Source: SIG78 sp045635745 (GTDB taxonomy: Bacteria > Verrucomicrobiota > Lentisphaeria > Victivallales > Victivallaceae). Taken from it: a stretch of DNA of 53,851 nt. The notes under the pieces were generated by a model. It was not told the DNA's origin. It made no database searches and worked only from the letters and a program-made list of their open reading frames with translations. The position numbers and the translations under genes were made by a program. Of this stretch, positions 8,169-15,660 are shown piece after piece. Positions within the stretch are counted from its first letter, which is position 1; every line of letters begins with the position of its first letter. The stretch spans positions 1 to 53,851 of the forward strand of contig JAZTWG010000057.1 of assembly GCA_045635745.1 (NCBI GenBank), read 5' to 3'.

Positions 8169-10046
8169 TTACTGGCTGATGGCATTTTTAAGCTGCACAT
8201 AGATAACAAAACTTGTTACATTATCTTTACCAGACCCGAGCGTAAGTGCCGGATTTTTGTAACCCTCGATCTTGTCATCGTCATTCTTAAAAACTTTGAA
8301 TACGCTGTTTGGCGATTTGGAGGAATTCACCAGATTTTCCTGGAAATGGTCTTCCAGCGTTTTGGGATCATCTTCATTCATCACCAGCGAATGACCTTTC
8401 AAACGCAGCCATGCTACCTCCTGTGCCGGAGCCGACGGCACATTTTCCATCATTCCTTCTCCCATTTCGTCCGGCGGCGGACCATCGCCCATACCGTCAT
8501 CGACCGGATGATGCACCGGTGCAGCGGATTGCTCGGTAAAATCAACTTTGGTCACACCGTCGATCTGGGTGAACCACATATTTTCCGGAGTGCATTTCTG
8601 CAGTTCATTAAGTACATCCACCCAACGGGAGCGTTTCACAGCTATATCACGCAAAGCTTCGTAAACAGCTTTATGTTCATTACGTTTGGAGATCTCTTTA
8701 TTGATATGACCTCTGATTTCTTCGGCGTTCGTAATAGTCTGGTCCTTGCTTTTGGTCAAACGCCAATGGAAGTAGGCGTTGGCACTGACCCCGCCGTAAA
8801 ACACCAACAGCAGCAATACTGTAATCGCAGCGCTGATATAAAAGTAGGGCTTACGGCGCACAAGATCGCGGCTTTTCTGAATAACTTTCGGGATCAGAGA
8901 AATTTCGATCGGACAGGTACGGATATGTTTGATCCCCAGACCGATCAGCGGGGTAAGCACATGTGCATATTCCAAAAGGTGTTCTTTATCAATAAGTTCG
9001 CTGATATTGATCACCGGAAAGGTGTTCAAAAAGTTGACTTCAAGATGCAGTTTTTCATTAAGGAAGTGCGGCACATAAGGTATAATCGAGCTGCCGCCGG
9101 CAATAAAAAGCCGCTGCGGACGGTTGCCGCCGTACATGGAACGCCAGGCGTTGATCGAACGGTTGATTTCACCATGCAGACGGGTCATCACGTTACGGGC
9201 AATCTTGGAAATGGTCGCCGCCACTTCGGAGTCAGAATCTTCGTAAGCACCGCCGAGAGCCACAAAACCGTGTTTGCGTTTCATTTCTTCGGCATCGTCA
9301 AAACTGATGGTGAATTCTTTGGCGATCTGCTGGGTAATGGTATTACCGCCGATCGGAATGGCACGGATGAATACGCGAGCGCCGTCAATAATAATCAGGT
9401 TGGATCCTCTGCCGCCAAGGTCAAGGATCATATCGCAGCTTTCTTCACCGAACATATTCGCGCGCGCAGCATTATACACCGCTGTCGGCGACACTTCCAC
9501 AGAAAGCACCTCAAAATCGGCATCCAGCAAAGTAGCGCATATTGCCGAAGCAAGGTCATCTTTGAGCGCCACAAAAAGTGCTTCGAGTTCTTCGACTGTT
9601 TCGGTGAGCTTTTCTGCCGGAGCATCATCTTCTCCGCTGCTTTCGGCTTCGATTTCGTAAGTTCTGGTATGTTTGATCAGCTGGTAATCCCACAAAACTT
9701 CTTCCAGCGGATATGGTACAGTGAGTTTGGCTTCGCTTTCCACCACGGCGGTGGCGCGGCTGCGGTTGCCCATAAGCGGCGGCAGCTTGCTCAAACGCTG
9801 AAACGCATGCAAACTGCTTATGGAAAGACGTACCTGACGGGAGATGAAATTGTTTTCCTCCATCAGGGCTTTAAATGCCTCGGCAAATGCCTCCGGAAAG
9901 TTTTCTTCAGCCAATTCGCTGGAATACTCTTTGACTGCATAACTCATCAAAGTAATGGAGTCACCGGAGTTATCAATCTGAAACTCCGCCATCTTGAGGC
10001 AAGTACCGCCTACATCAATTGTCAGAACCGAACTGTCTTTTATCAT
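8169..10046 (-). CDS. PilM-PilN fusion, actin-like ATPase with PilN domain
   Basis: 625 residues. The first ~390 are an actin-like PilM/FtsA-type ATPase: phosphate loop DVGGT (11-15), second phosphate motif DLGGRGSN (209-216) and adenosine motif AGGSS (316-320). An acidic insert lies at 135-150. A membrane helix (400-421), a short coiled coil and a PilN-type domain (ELQKCTPENMWFTQIDGV near 500) complete it. PilM and PilN bind each other in type IV pilus machines, so fusion keeps them at fixed ratio; Amuc_1101 occupies the same place in Akkermansia. It is the first gene of the operon, with no strong ribosome site visible before the ATG. Confidence 0.85.
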   Translation of the reverse strand: MIKDSSVLTIDVGGTCLKMAEFQIDNSGDSITLMSYAVKEYSSELAEENFPEAFAEAFKALMEENNFISRQVRLSISSLHAFQRLSKLPPLMGNRSRATAVVESEAKLTVPYPLEEVLWDYQLIKHTRTYEIEAESSGEDDAPAEKLTETVEELEALFVALKDDLASAICATLLDADFEVLSVEVSPTAVYNAARANMFGEESCDMILDLGGRGSNLIIIDGARVFIRAIPIGGNTITQQIAKEFTISFDDAEEMKRKHGFVALGGAYEDSDSEVAATISKIARNVMTRLHGEINRSINAWRSMYGGNRPQRLFIAGGSSIIPYVPHFLNEKLHLEVNFLNTFPVINISELIDKEHLLEYAHVLTPLIGLGIKHIRTCPIEISLIPKVIQKSRDLVRRKPYFYISAAITVLLLLVFYGGVSANAYFHWRLTKSKDQTITNAEEIRGHINKEISKRNEHKAVYEALRDIAVKRSRWVDVLNELQKCTPENMWFTQIDGVTKVDFTEQSAAPVHHPVDDGMGDGPPPDEMGEGMMENVPSAPAQEVAWLRLKGHSLVMNEDDPKTLEDHFQENLVNSSKSPNSVFKVFKNDDDKIEGYKNPALTLGSGKDNVTSFVIYVQLKNAISQ

Positions 10047-10220
10047 ATCTGCTGCGCTTTGTTTACCTGATTCACTTTTCCCGTTTTACAGACGATGCTG
10101 TACCCAGCTTCCCCGAACTTTCAGCCAGCCTGCACCACGACAAATTTTCACAGTAAATCAATCGTGACACACATTCTGCTTTCGCAATCTCAAAAAACAG
10201 ATGCTGAAGCGAACAAGGTT

Positions 10221-10249
10221 ACAATATTACTCTTTTGCAATTATTGCAA
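10221..10249 (-). promoter_or_regulatory. candidate promoter of the pilus-like operon with palindrome over the -35
   Basis: Minus-strand TTGCAA (10244-10249), 17-base spacer, TATTGT (10221-10226), about 175 bases before the PilM start. The -35 is half of a perfect palindrome TTGCAATAATTGCAA (10235-10249), a plausible operator. Visual match only. Confidence 0.4.
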
Positions 10250-10297
10250 CTCATTTTGTTGCCAAAACTGCAAAATTCCACAATAAAATACGACTTT

Positions 10298-10344
10298 TAC
10301 CGTAAAAAACGGTCAAAATTAATAATTCCGCCGTTTTTACGGTA
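10298..10344. repeat. inverted repeat between pilM and secG
   Basis: TACCGTAAAAAACGG (10298-10312) and CCGTTTTTACGGTA (10331-10344) are inverted copies differing by one A, separated by 18 bases. Each arm is itself nearly palindromic (ACCGT-N5-ACGGT), which suggests paired operators. It lies just past secG and could instead help end the tpiA-secG transcript. The rest of the 347-base gap (10047-10393) is AT-rich with no credible gene. Confidence 0.45.
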
Positions 10345-10393
10345 CCATTTTTTTTAAAAAAACACTTCCGGATATGGAAAAATGTTCTTTATT

Positions 10394-10765
10394 TTATTTT
10401 TCAGCTGCCGGTGCCGCCGGTTTGGCATCTTTTACTGCCTTTACCGCTTCTTTTGCATCAGTTTTTGCCGGAGCGGCAACTGCCTGCGGTTCTTCGTCGG
10501 CAACAGCTTCAACCAGAGAACGGCTGCTGCGGTTGTGACCGATCAATGCCGCCAGCGTCAGCGCCAGCACAAAAAAGATAACTGTCAACACCACAGTAGC
10601 TTTAGTAAGGTGACTGCCGGCGCGGGCACCGAATACGGACTCACCCACCCCGCCGAACACTGCACCGAAACCACCGGACTTGGAGGGCTGGATCAGGATC
10701 AGAGCCGCCAGCAGCAGCGCAACCACGATCACCAGCGCGTACAATATTGTCATCAATACTTCCAT
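10394..10765 (-). CDS. secG: protein translocase subunit SecG
   Basis: 123 residues. Two membrane helices (about 5-24 and 54-76) flank the conserved SecG loop, which includes QPSKSGGFGAVFGG and GARAGSHLTKAT. An Ala/Lys/Glu-rich tail (about 85-123) is longer than usual. SecG is the accessory subunit of the SecYEG channel and helps SecA-driven export. A ribosome site (AGGTG) precedes the ATG. It lies 77 bases after tpiA, a pairing common in bacteria. The other Sec genes here (yajC, secDF) are 22 kb away. Confidence 0.93.
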   Translation of the reverse strand: MEVLMTILYALVIVVALLLAALILIQPSKSGGFGAVFGGVGESVFGARAGSHLTKATVVLTVIFFVLALTLAALIGHNRSSRSLVEAVADEEPQAVAAPAKTDAKEAVKAVKDAKPAAPAAEK

Positions 10766-10842
10766 GAGATCACCTGTTTGTTTTCCGGATCTTCCGTACC
10801 ACTATCGCGTTACAGAAGATCACTTTTTTCAAGCTGTCAAAT

Positions 10843-11622
10843 TCAGCAGCCAGCGCCTTTGATCGCATTTTTCACCAGAGCAGCAAAGCTGTCGGCCTTG
10901 AGTGCGGCACCACCGATCAAACCGCCGTCGATATCAGCCTGACGGACCAGTTCTTCAGCGTTTTCCGGCTTCATGCTGCCGCCGTACTGGATACGGACGT
11001 TTTCAGCGGCTTCTTTACCGAAGAGTTCAGCAACTTTGGCACGGATGAATGCGTGAGTTTCCTGCGCCATTTCGGGGGTGGCAGTCTTGCCGGTACCGAT
11101 CGCCCATACAGGTTCATAAGCCAGCACCAGAGCGCCGACGGTAGCAGCATCGAGATCTTTCAGACCATCTTCGAGCTGTTTGCCCAACACGGCTTCGGTC
11201 TTGTTGCCTTCGCGTTCTTCAAGAGTTTCGCCAATACAGACGATCGGTTTCAGACCAGCGGCGATGGCGGCCTTCAGACGGCTGTTGACCGTGGCATCGG
11301 TTTCGCCGAAATACTGACGGCGTTCGCTGTGACCGAGAATAACATATTCCACGCCGGCTTCTTTGAGCATGGCGGCGGAAATTTCACCGGTAAAAGCACC
11401 GGATTCAGCCCAGTGCACGTTCTGGGCACCAACTTTGACATTGCTGCCTTTGCAGGCTTCGACCACCGAAGCAAGAGTGGTGAAGGTCGGGCAGACTACA
11501 ACTTCGGCGCAGCAGCTGCAGACATCTGCCACGAGCGGTTTGAGAGCTTCCACCAGCGCCACACCTTCAGCGGCAGTTTTGTTCATTTTCCAGTTACCGG
11601 CAACAATTACTTTACGAGCCAT
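10843..11622 (-). CDS. tpiA: triosephosphate isomerase
   Basis: Interconverts dihydroxyacetone phosphate and glyceraldehyde 3-phosphate in glycolysis/gluconeogenesis. 259 residues, full length. Substrate/catalytic lysine in GNWKMNK, electrophilic histidine in GHSERR, catalytic glutamate in YEPVWAIGTGKTATPE (flexible loop 6) and phosphate-binding YGGSMKPEN and GGLIGGAAL. The ATG follows a strong AAGGAG site. Cytoplasmic. First gene of a two-gene unit with secG. Confidence 0.97.
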   Translation of the reverse strand: MARKVIVAGNWKMNKTAAEGVALVEALKPLVADVCSCCAEVVVCPTFTTLASVVEACKGSNVKVGAQNVHWAESGAFTGEISAAMLKEAGVEYVILGHSERRQYFGETDATVNSRLKAAIAAGLKPIVCIGETLEEREGNKTEAVLGKQLEDGLKDLDAATVGALVLAYEPVWAIGTGKTATPEMAQETHAFIRAKVAELFGKEAAENVRIQYGGSMKPENAEELVRQADIDGGLIGGAALKADSFAALVKNAIKGAGC

Positions 11623-11723
11623 TTTTCTTCTCCTTTTTTAAATTATATGTAAATGGTTGCGTATTACAAAAACACCATCTGATACTCACCGGCAAAACAC
11701 TCCGGCGATAATCAGCGTTCTAC

Positions 11724-11752
11724 AAAATAGCACTTGGAAGCGATTTTTGCAA
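11724..11752 (-). promoter_or_regulatory. candidate tpiA promoter
   Basis: Minus-strand TTGCAA (11747-11752), 17-base spacer, TATTTT (11724-11729), about 100 bases before the tpiA ATG. A TATAAT lies further upstream (minus strand, near 11754-11760) but lacks a matching -35. Visual match only. Confidence 0.4.
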
Positions 11753-11805
11753 TATTATAGGGCAAAATTTCTTTAAAAAGGTTGACTTTTTAATGCTTTA
11801 TGACG

Positions 11806-11852
11806 ATTTAACACCATTTTTTATTTGATTTTGCGCCGCTGTGGTGTTAAAT
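11806..11852. repeat. 11-bp perfect inverted repeat around the thyX promoter
   Basis: ATTTAACACCA (11806-11816) and TGGTGTTAAAT (11842-11852) are perfect inverted arms, 25 bases apart. They bracket the proposed -35 and overlap the -10, so they would be absent from the mRNA and look like an operator or DNA loop rather than an RNA hairpin. Confidence 0.5.
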
Positions 11853-11853
11853 T
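11825..11853 (+). promoter_or_regulatory. candidate thyX promoter
   Basis: TTGATT (11825-11830), 17-base spacer, TAAATT (11848-11853); predicted start of transcription near 11860, giving a leader of about 40 bases. Visual match. Confidence 0.45.
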
Positions 11854-11898
11854 CTATTAAAGCATTTTTTATAAATCAAAGTGAAAGGAAAAATTATC

Positions 11899-12597
11899 AT
11901 GCAGCAGCACTTGAATGTACCGCCGGCAAATCATGTAAAAGTTCTTGACGGCCAGGGCTGGGTCGGTCTGATCGACCATCTGGGCAGCGAAGCGACCATT
12001 GTCAACGCCGCAAGAGTGAGTTTCGGCAAGATCAAAACCGAAATCGATGCCCGCGATGAAGCTCTCATGGAATATCTGATCGCCAACCGCCACACCAGTC
12101 CGCTGGAACACCTCGTTTTCACCTTCAGCGTGCATTGCCCGCTCTTTGTCCGCGGCCAGTGGCACCGGCACCGTACCTGGAGCTATAACGAAATTTCCCG
12201 CCGCTATACGGAAATCGATCTGGAGTGTTTCACCCCCGCACAGCTGCGTAAGCAGAGCACCAACAACCGTCAGGCTTCTTATGTTGACGAAGACTTCAAA
12301 GCTCCGGAACTGGTCGAAGCCATCCGCAAACATAACGAAGAAAGCCTTGCGCTCTACAATAAACTGCTCGATGGCGGTGTCTGCCGCGAACAGGCCCGCG
12401 GTGTGCTGCCGCAGAATATGATGGTGACATTCTGGGGAACGGTGGATCTTTCCAATCTGCTGCACTTCCTTGAATTGCGCGACAGCGATCACGCACAGGT
12501 CGAAATACGCGAATACGCACAGGCAATCAAAAAACTGATCAAACCCATTGTACCGCATGTAGCTGCCTACTTTGAAAAGCAGGGGCAAACCTGGTAA
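11899..12597 (+). CDS. thyX: flavin-dependent thymidylate synthase ThyX
   Basis: Makes dTMP from dUMP using methylene-tetrahydrofolate, FAD and NADPH. 232 residues. The signature RHRTWSYNEISRRY fits the ThyX motif RHRxxSxNExSxRY exactly, and the C-terminal DLSNLLHFLELRDSDHAQVE carries the usual dUMP/FAD-binding residues. The reading frame opens at a GTG at 11881, but GAAAGGA (11883-11889) is a ribosome site placed correctly for the ATG at 11899, and the protein then begins MQQHLNV. Monocistronic: it has its own promoter and ends four bases before a hairpin-rich 3' element. Confidence 0.96.
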   Translation: MQQHLNVPPANHVKVLDGQGWVGLIDHLGSEATIVNAARVSFGKIKTEIDARDEALMEYLIANRHTSPLEHLVFTFSVHCPLFVRGQWHRHRTWSYNEISRRYTEIDLECFTPAQLRKQSTNNRQASYVDEDFKAPELVEAIRKHNEESLALYNKLLDGGVCREQARGVLPQNMMVTFWGTVDLSNLLHFLELRDSDHAQVEIREYAQAIKKLIKPIVPHVAAYFEKQGQTW

Positions 12598-12601
12598 GTA
12601 C

Positions 12602-12690
12602 AAATGACGGTAAATTGACGGATATTATCCGTCAATTGTAAAATTCAAGCTGAAAAAGTGACGGATACAGCATCCGTCACTTTTTTTTAT
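12602..12690 (+). repeat. 3' hairpin element, copy A (after thyX)
   Basis: 89-base element that starts four bases after the thyX stop. It holds, in order, ATGACGGTAAA; an 11-bp perfect hairpin (12613-12623 with 12627-12637); an AAGCT box; and a second hairpin that is the terminator. It aligns end to end, on the minus strand, with copy B after nagB (17281-17370). Both copies contain a four-codon frame (MTVN or MTVK, then TGA). Confidence 0.8.
12653..12688 (+). terminator. thyX intrinsic terminator
   Basis: Stem of 14 bp (12653-12666 with 12672-12685) with a five-base loop ACAGC, its 3' side running into eight T. Strong; the A-run on the left may allow termination from the other side too. Confidence 0.85.
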
Positions 12691-13236
12691 GATAAATATC
12701 CGGCAGTTATAGGGCAACCCATGAATTTTGCGTAAAATACCCCGGAGAGTGAAAAAAGCCGGAAAACTCTATTACGGATGGCATCAGGCTTTGTAATGCT
12801 TGCAGATTTTGAACATTTGCCGGATGGAACTCTGAAAAGCAGCAGGAATGTTTTTAAAATTTTTCAAACCGCCGCCGCCAGCTGCTTTCTCTATTGTGTA
12901 TGTGTAAAAAATAAAATAAGACAGAATTTTTCTGAAAATATTGCACCCGGCAACCGGATACTGGATTGAATATTGGACTGGATGATGGACCGGATTTTAA
13001 ACCGGATTTTGGATGGTATATAATATAATTAATTTAAATAGTATTATATAAATATATTATTATTATACCCTGTTAATAGTGTTAATAACTCAAAATCAAG
13101 CTCAAAAATGGAGTTTTTGCCTGTTAGTAATTCTGTAAACAGTATGACAACAATTTCAGACCACCGAAGTAATCTACAACCTTTGAACAATCTTCTGACA
13201 GTATTTTAACAGACTTATCAACAACCCCATATAATA
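12691..13236. other. gene-free AT-rich stretch
   Basis: About 545 bases without a credible gene. Contents in order: an unremarkable segment to ~12950; a cluster of GGAT words at 12954-13014, twice as CCGGATTTT; a 51-base run of A/T broken by one G (13017-13067); a direct repeat TGTTAATA at 13071-13078 and 13080-13087; and TTATCAACA (13215-13223), one base from a DnaA box. The layout resembles a DNA-unwinding region, but dnaA and dnaN are not nearby. It may equally be the 3' region of the minus-strand permease. Confidence 0.4.
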
Positions 13237-14244
13237 TTACTTCAATTTTATTCTTGGGTCGGCTGCTGTGTACAGCAGATCGGCTGCAAATATGCTTATC
13301 AGGGTCAGGGCGCCGGAAAAGACAAAGAGAGCCATTTGCAGCGGATAATCCCGGCTGGATAATGCCAGAAGCGACAAACTGCCCATACCAGGTATATTGA
13401 ATATATGTTCTACAATGATACTTCCTGCCACCAGCGACGGCAGCAGACCTGAAAAGAGCGTTATGAGAGTTATAAGAGTATTGCAGAAGCCGTGCTTCCA
13501 GATCACGATCAATTCAGAGAGTCCTTTGGCGCGTGCGGTGCGTATAAAGTCGCTGTTCAATATTTCCAGCATATTTGCTCTGGTGTAGCGTGCCAGACCG
13601 GCAAGCGAGCCGTATGCCAGACAGAATGCCGGCAGGATCATGCAGTAAATTTCATTATACATGGCTTCAAAAGTGCCGGTTTCCACATTGGGTGTATAGG
13701 TTCCGCGCAGAGGGAAAAGCGGATATTTTCCACCTTCGCAAAACATGCTCTGCAGCAGCAGAGCCACCCACATTACCGGCAGACTGTAAAGCATGAAAAG
13801 TACAAAAGTGCCGGTGCGGTCAAATTTTCCATCGGCATATCTGGCAGAATAAACACCGATGATTATAGCGATCATGTAGGCAAAAGTTATGGCCAGCAGA
13901 TTGAGTTTTACAGTTACCGGCAAACGTTCCGAAATCATTTCAACAACTGATCTGCCGGGTTCCACGGTGGCTGAAGTACCGAAATCGCCGCGTGATGCAA
14001 TATTTTTAAACCAGTGAATAAAACCGCTGATAATGGGTTTATCGAGCATGAGTTTATCACGCAAGGCCTGATTTTTCGCCAATTCGTTTTTTTCGGAGCT
14101 GGAAACTCCGGCACTGCTGCCGTCGAGAAAATTGCTGCGTGTTGGATCGCCGGGAGCCATCCGCAGCATAAAATAGCTGGCGAACATGATCACAAACATT
14201 GTGAGTGCGCCCAGAAAAATCCGTTTGACGATATATTTTATCAT
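13237..14244 (-). CDS. peptide ABC transporter permease (OppB/DppB-like)
   Basis: 335 residues. N-terminal MIKYIVKRIFLGALTMFVIM with the following MAPGDP motif is typical of the OppB/DppB subunit, and the C-terminal half is a BPD_transp_1 domain with about six helices and the EHIFNIPGMGSLSL EAA-type loop that contacts the ATPase. It should form half of the inner-membrane channel of a peptide or nickel importer. It starts three bases after the YmdB-like gene, so the two are co-transcribed. No second permease or ATPase is next to it; a solute-binding protein of the matching family (51775-53619) lies 38 kb away, so partners may be scattered. Confidence 0.85.
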   Translation of the reverse strand: MIKYIVKRIFLGALTMFVIMFASYFMLRMAPGDPTRSNFLDGSSAGVSSSEKNELAKNQALRDKLMLDKPIISGFIHWFKNIASRGDFGTSATVEPGRSVVEMISERLPVTVKLNLLAITFAYMIAIIIGVYSARYADGKFDRTGTFVLFMLYSLPVMWVALLLQSMFCEGGKYPLFPLRGTYTPNVETGTFEAMYNEIYCMILPAFCLAYGSLAGLARYTRANMLEILNSDFIRTARAKGLSELIVIWKHGFCNTLITLITLFSGLLPSLVAGSIIVEHIFNIPGMGSLSLLALSSRDYPLQMALFVFSGALTLISIFAADLLYTAADPRIKLK

Positions 14245-14247
14245 ATA

Positions 14248-15033
14248 TTACACTTCCACAATGCGTGAAACTGCTGTAATACTTTTGGCTTTGCCGGTCA
14301 GATGGTCATAACTTATCACACAGCCATCCAGCCGCGCCGGACCTTCGGCCACCGGCAGCCGGCGGGGCATACCGCTGCGGAATTTTTTGACAACTTCTTC
14401 CACAGTACGGCCCAGAACAGAGTATTCTCCGCCGACCATACCGACATCGGTAATATAGGCTGTACCTTTCGGAAGTATCTTGAAATCGTTGGTCTGAACA
14501 TGAGTGTGCGTACCCAGCACCGCCGTAACTCTGCCGTCAAGAAAATAGCCCATGGCGATTTTTTCGCTGGTGGCTTCGGCATGAAAATCCACAAAAATAC
14601 TTTTCACGCTGCCGGGTATTTCAGTAAGGAGTCTTTCCACAGTTTCAAAAGGGCAATTGGCGCTGTCGCGCATGAAAACCTTGCCCTGCAGCGCGATCAC
14701 AGCAATATCGCCGGCCACCGGATTACGCACGATCTTCATGCCCACGCCCGGCTGCATACTGCTCAAATTTGCCGGTCGGACAATATCGTGTACTCCATTG
14801 ATCTCTTTTTCAAAGTCTTTCTGATCCCACACATGGTCTCCAGCGGTAAAAAAATCCACACATTTACGCAGATCTTTAAGACAGCTGTTGGTCAGACCGG
14901 CTCCGGCGGCACAATTTTCCGCATTGGCTATGACCATGGAAAGGTTGAATTCTTTACGCAGCTGCGGCACCAGCTGCTGAACAGCATTTCTTCCGGTATT
15001 GCCCACAATATCGCCGATAAACAATATATTCAT
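14248..15033 (-). CDS. YmdB-like metallophosphoesterase (TIGR00282 family)
   Basis: 261 residues. MNILFIGDIVGNTGR, ANAENCAAGAGLT, TAGDHVWD, DFHAEATSEK and GTHTHVQT carry the Asp, Asn and His ligands of the two-metal site seen in YmdB of Bacillus, a cyclic-nucleotide phosphodiesterase. A GTG at 15042 also opens the frame, but the ATG at 15033 gives the conserved family start and has AGGGTG six bases ahead of it. Cytoplasmic. It is the leading gene of a pair with the permease and has a promoter overlapping that of the divergent release-factor-like gene. Its substrate here is inferred from the family only. Confidence 0.88.
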   Translation of the reverse strand: MNILFIGDIVGNTGRNAVQQLVPQLRKEFNLSMVIANAENCAAGAGLTNSCLKDLRKCVDFFTAGDHVWDQKDFEKEINGVHDIVRPANLSSMQPGVGMKIVRNPVAGDIAVIALQGKVFMRDSANCPFETVERLLTEIPGSVKSIFVDFHAEATSEKIAMGYFLDGRVTAVLGTHTHVQTNDFKILPKGTAYITDVGMVGGEYSVLGRTVEEVVKKFRSGMPRRLPVAEGPARLDGCVISYDHLTGKAKSITAVSRIVEV

Positions 15034-15065
15034 AAAAAACACCCTGATTTATACTTATTTACTTT

Positions 15066-15093
15066 TTGCATAGTTTAATATAGGCTTTATATT
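15066..15093 (+). promoter_or_regulatory. candidate promoter of the release-factor-like gene
   Basis: TTGCAT (15066-15071), 16-base spacer, TATATT (15088-15093), about 34 bases before the ATG. It overlaps the divergent promoter at 15077-15105, so the two should exclude each other. A TTGACA at 15099-15104 also exists, but its -10 would fall on the start codon. Confidence 0.45.
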
Positions 15094-15105
15094 AACATTT
15101 GACAA
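15077..15105 (-). promoter_or_regulatory. candidate promoter of the YmdB-like gene
   Basis: Minus-strand TTGTCA (15100-15105), 17-base spacer, TATATT (15077-15082), 44 bases before the ATG. Overlaps the plus-strand promoter. Confidence 0.45.
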
Positions 15106-15126
15106 ACTGTAATCGAGGATTTATAT

Positions 15127-15654
15127 ATGTTTTTTTCCGCTGAATCATTGAACAACATTACACAGATCGACCGCGATACTCTTTTGCTTATGAGCAATGC
15201 TGACTTGCTGGATTGCTGTTCAATGGACGTTTTTGTGGGCAAAGGCCCCGGCGGACAACACCGCAACCGCAATTATACAGCAGTGCGTCTGGTATTCAGA
15301 TACGACAAAAATTTCACTGTCGAAGAGAGTTCATCGCGCAGTCAGAAACAGAATATCGAACTGGCGCTGAACAAACTGCGTACAGAATTGGCGATGTTCT
15401 GGCGGAAAAAACCTGCCGAAAACTCAGTTTATACACATTTGAATTCCGGCAATCAGCTTTATGCGTTCGAATTTGCCAAACTTCTGGATGTGCTTGCAGA
15501 TTCGGAGTTTGAACATAAAATTGCAGCACAGAAGCTGGGTGTATCAAATACTTTTCTGCTCAAAGAGCTGGCGCGTGACTACCGCATTTGGGAAATCTTT
15601 CAGCAGAGTCGGAAGTTTCTGAATAAAAGCGAACTCAAAAAACCGGGAAATTGA
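15127..15654 (+). CDS. release-factor-like protein with GGQ motif
   Basis: 175 residues. GKGPGGQHRNRNYTAVRLVF (about 38-57) is the catalytic GGQ loop that hydrolyses peptidyl-tRNA in class I release factors. There is no codon-recognition domain, and the protein lacks the basic C-terminal tail of ArfB. Instead, a helical end (about 120-165, including AAQKLGVSNTFLLKEL) looks like a helix-turn-helix. I expect ribosome rescue or a related hydrolase role. GAGG eight bases before the ATG is the ribosome site. The adenine methyltransferase starts six bases after its stop, so the two form one unit, an unexpected pairing. Confidence 0.8.
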   Translation: MFFSAESLNNITQIDRDTLLLMSNADLLDCCSMDVFVGKGPGGQHRNRNYTAVRLVFRYDKNFTVEESSSRSQKQNIELALNKLRTELAMFWRKKPAENSVYTHLNSGNQLYAFEFAKLLDVLADSEFEHKIAAQKLGVSNTFLLKELARDYRIWEIFQQSRKFLNKSELKKPGN

Positions 15655-15660
15655 CCGCTT

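Noticed and set aside
8034..10070. 678-codon plus-strand open frame
   Set aside because: It is antisense to the PilM-PilN fusion and Amuc_1100-like start, shows no family motif, and is His/Phe-rich as expected from the complement of real codons.
12778..12969. 63-codon frame in the gene-free stretch
   Set aside because: No ribosome site, no domain and no codon pattern; probably chance.
12691..13236. chromosomal oriC
   Set aside because: Only one near-match to a DnaA box and none of the usual neighbours (dnaA, dnaN, gidA, parAB). Kept only as a weak finding.
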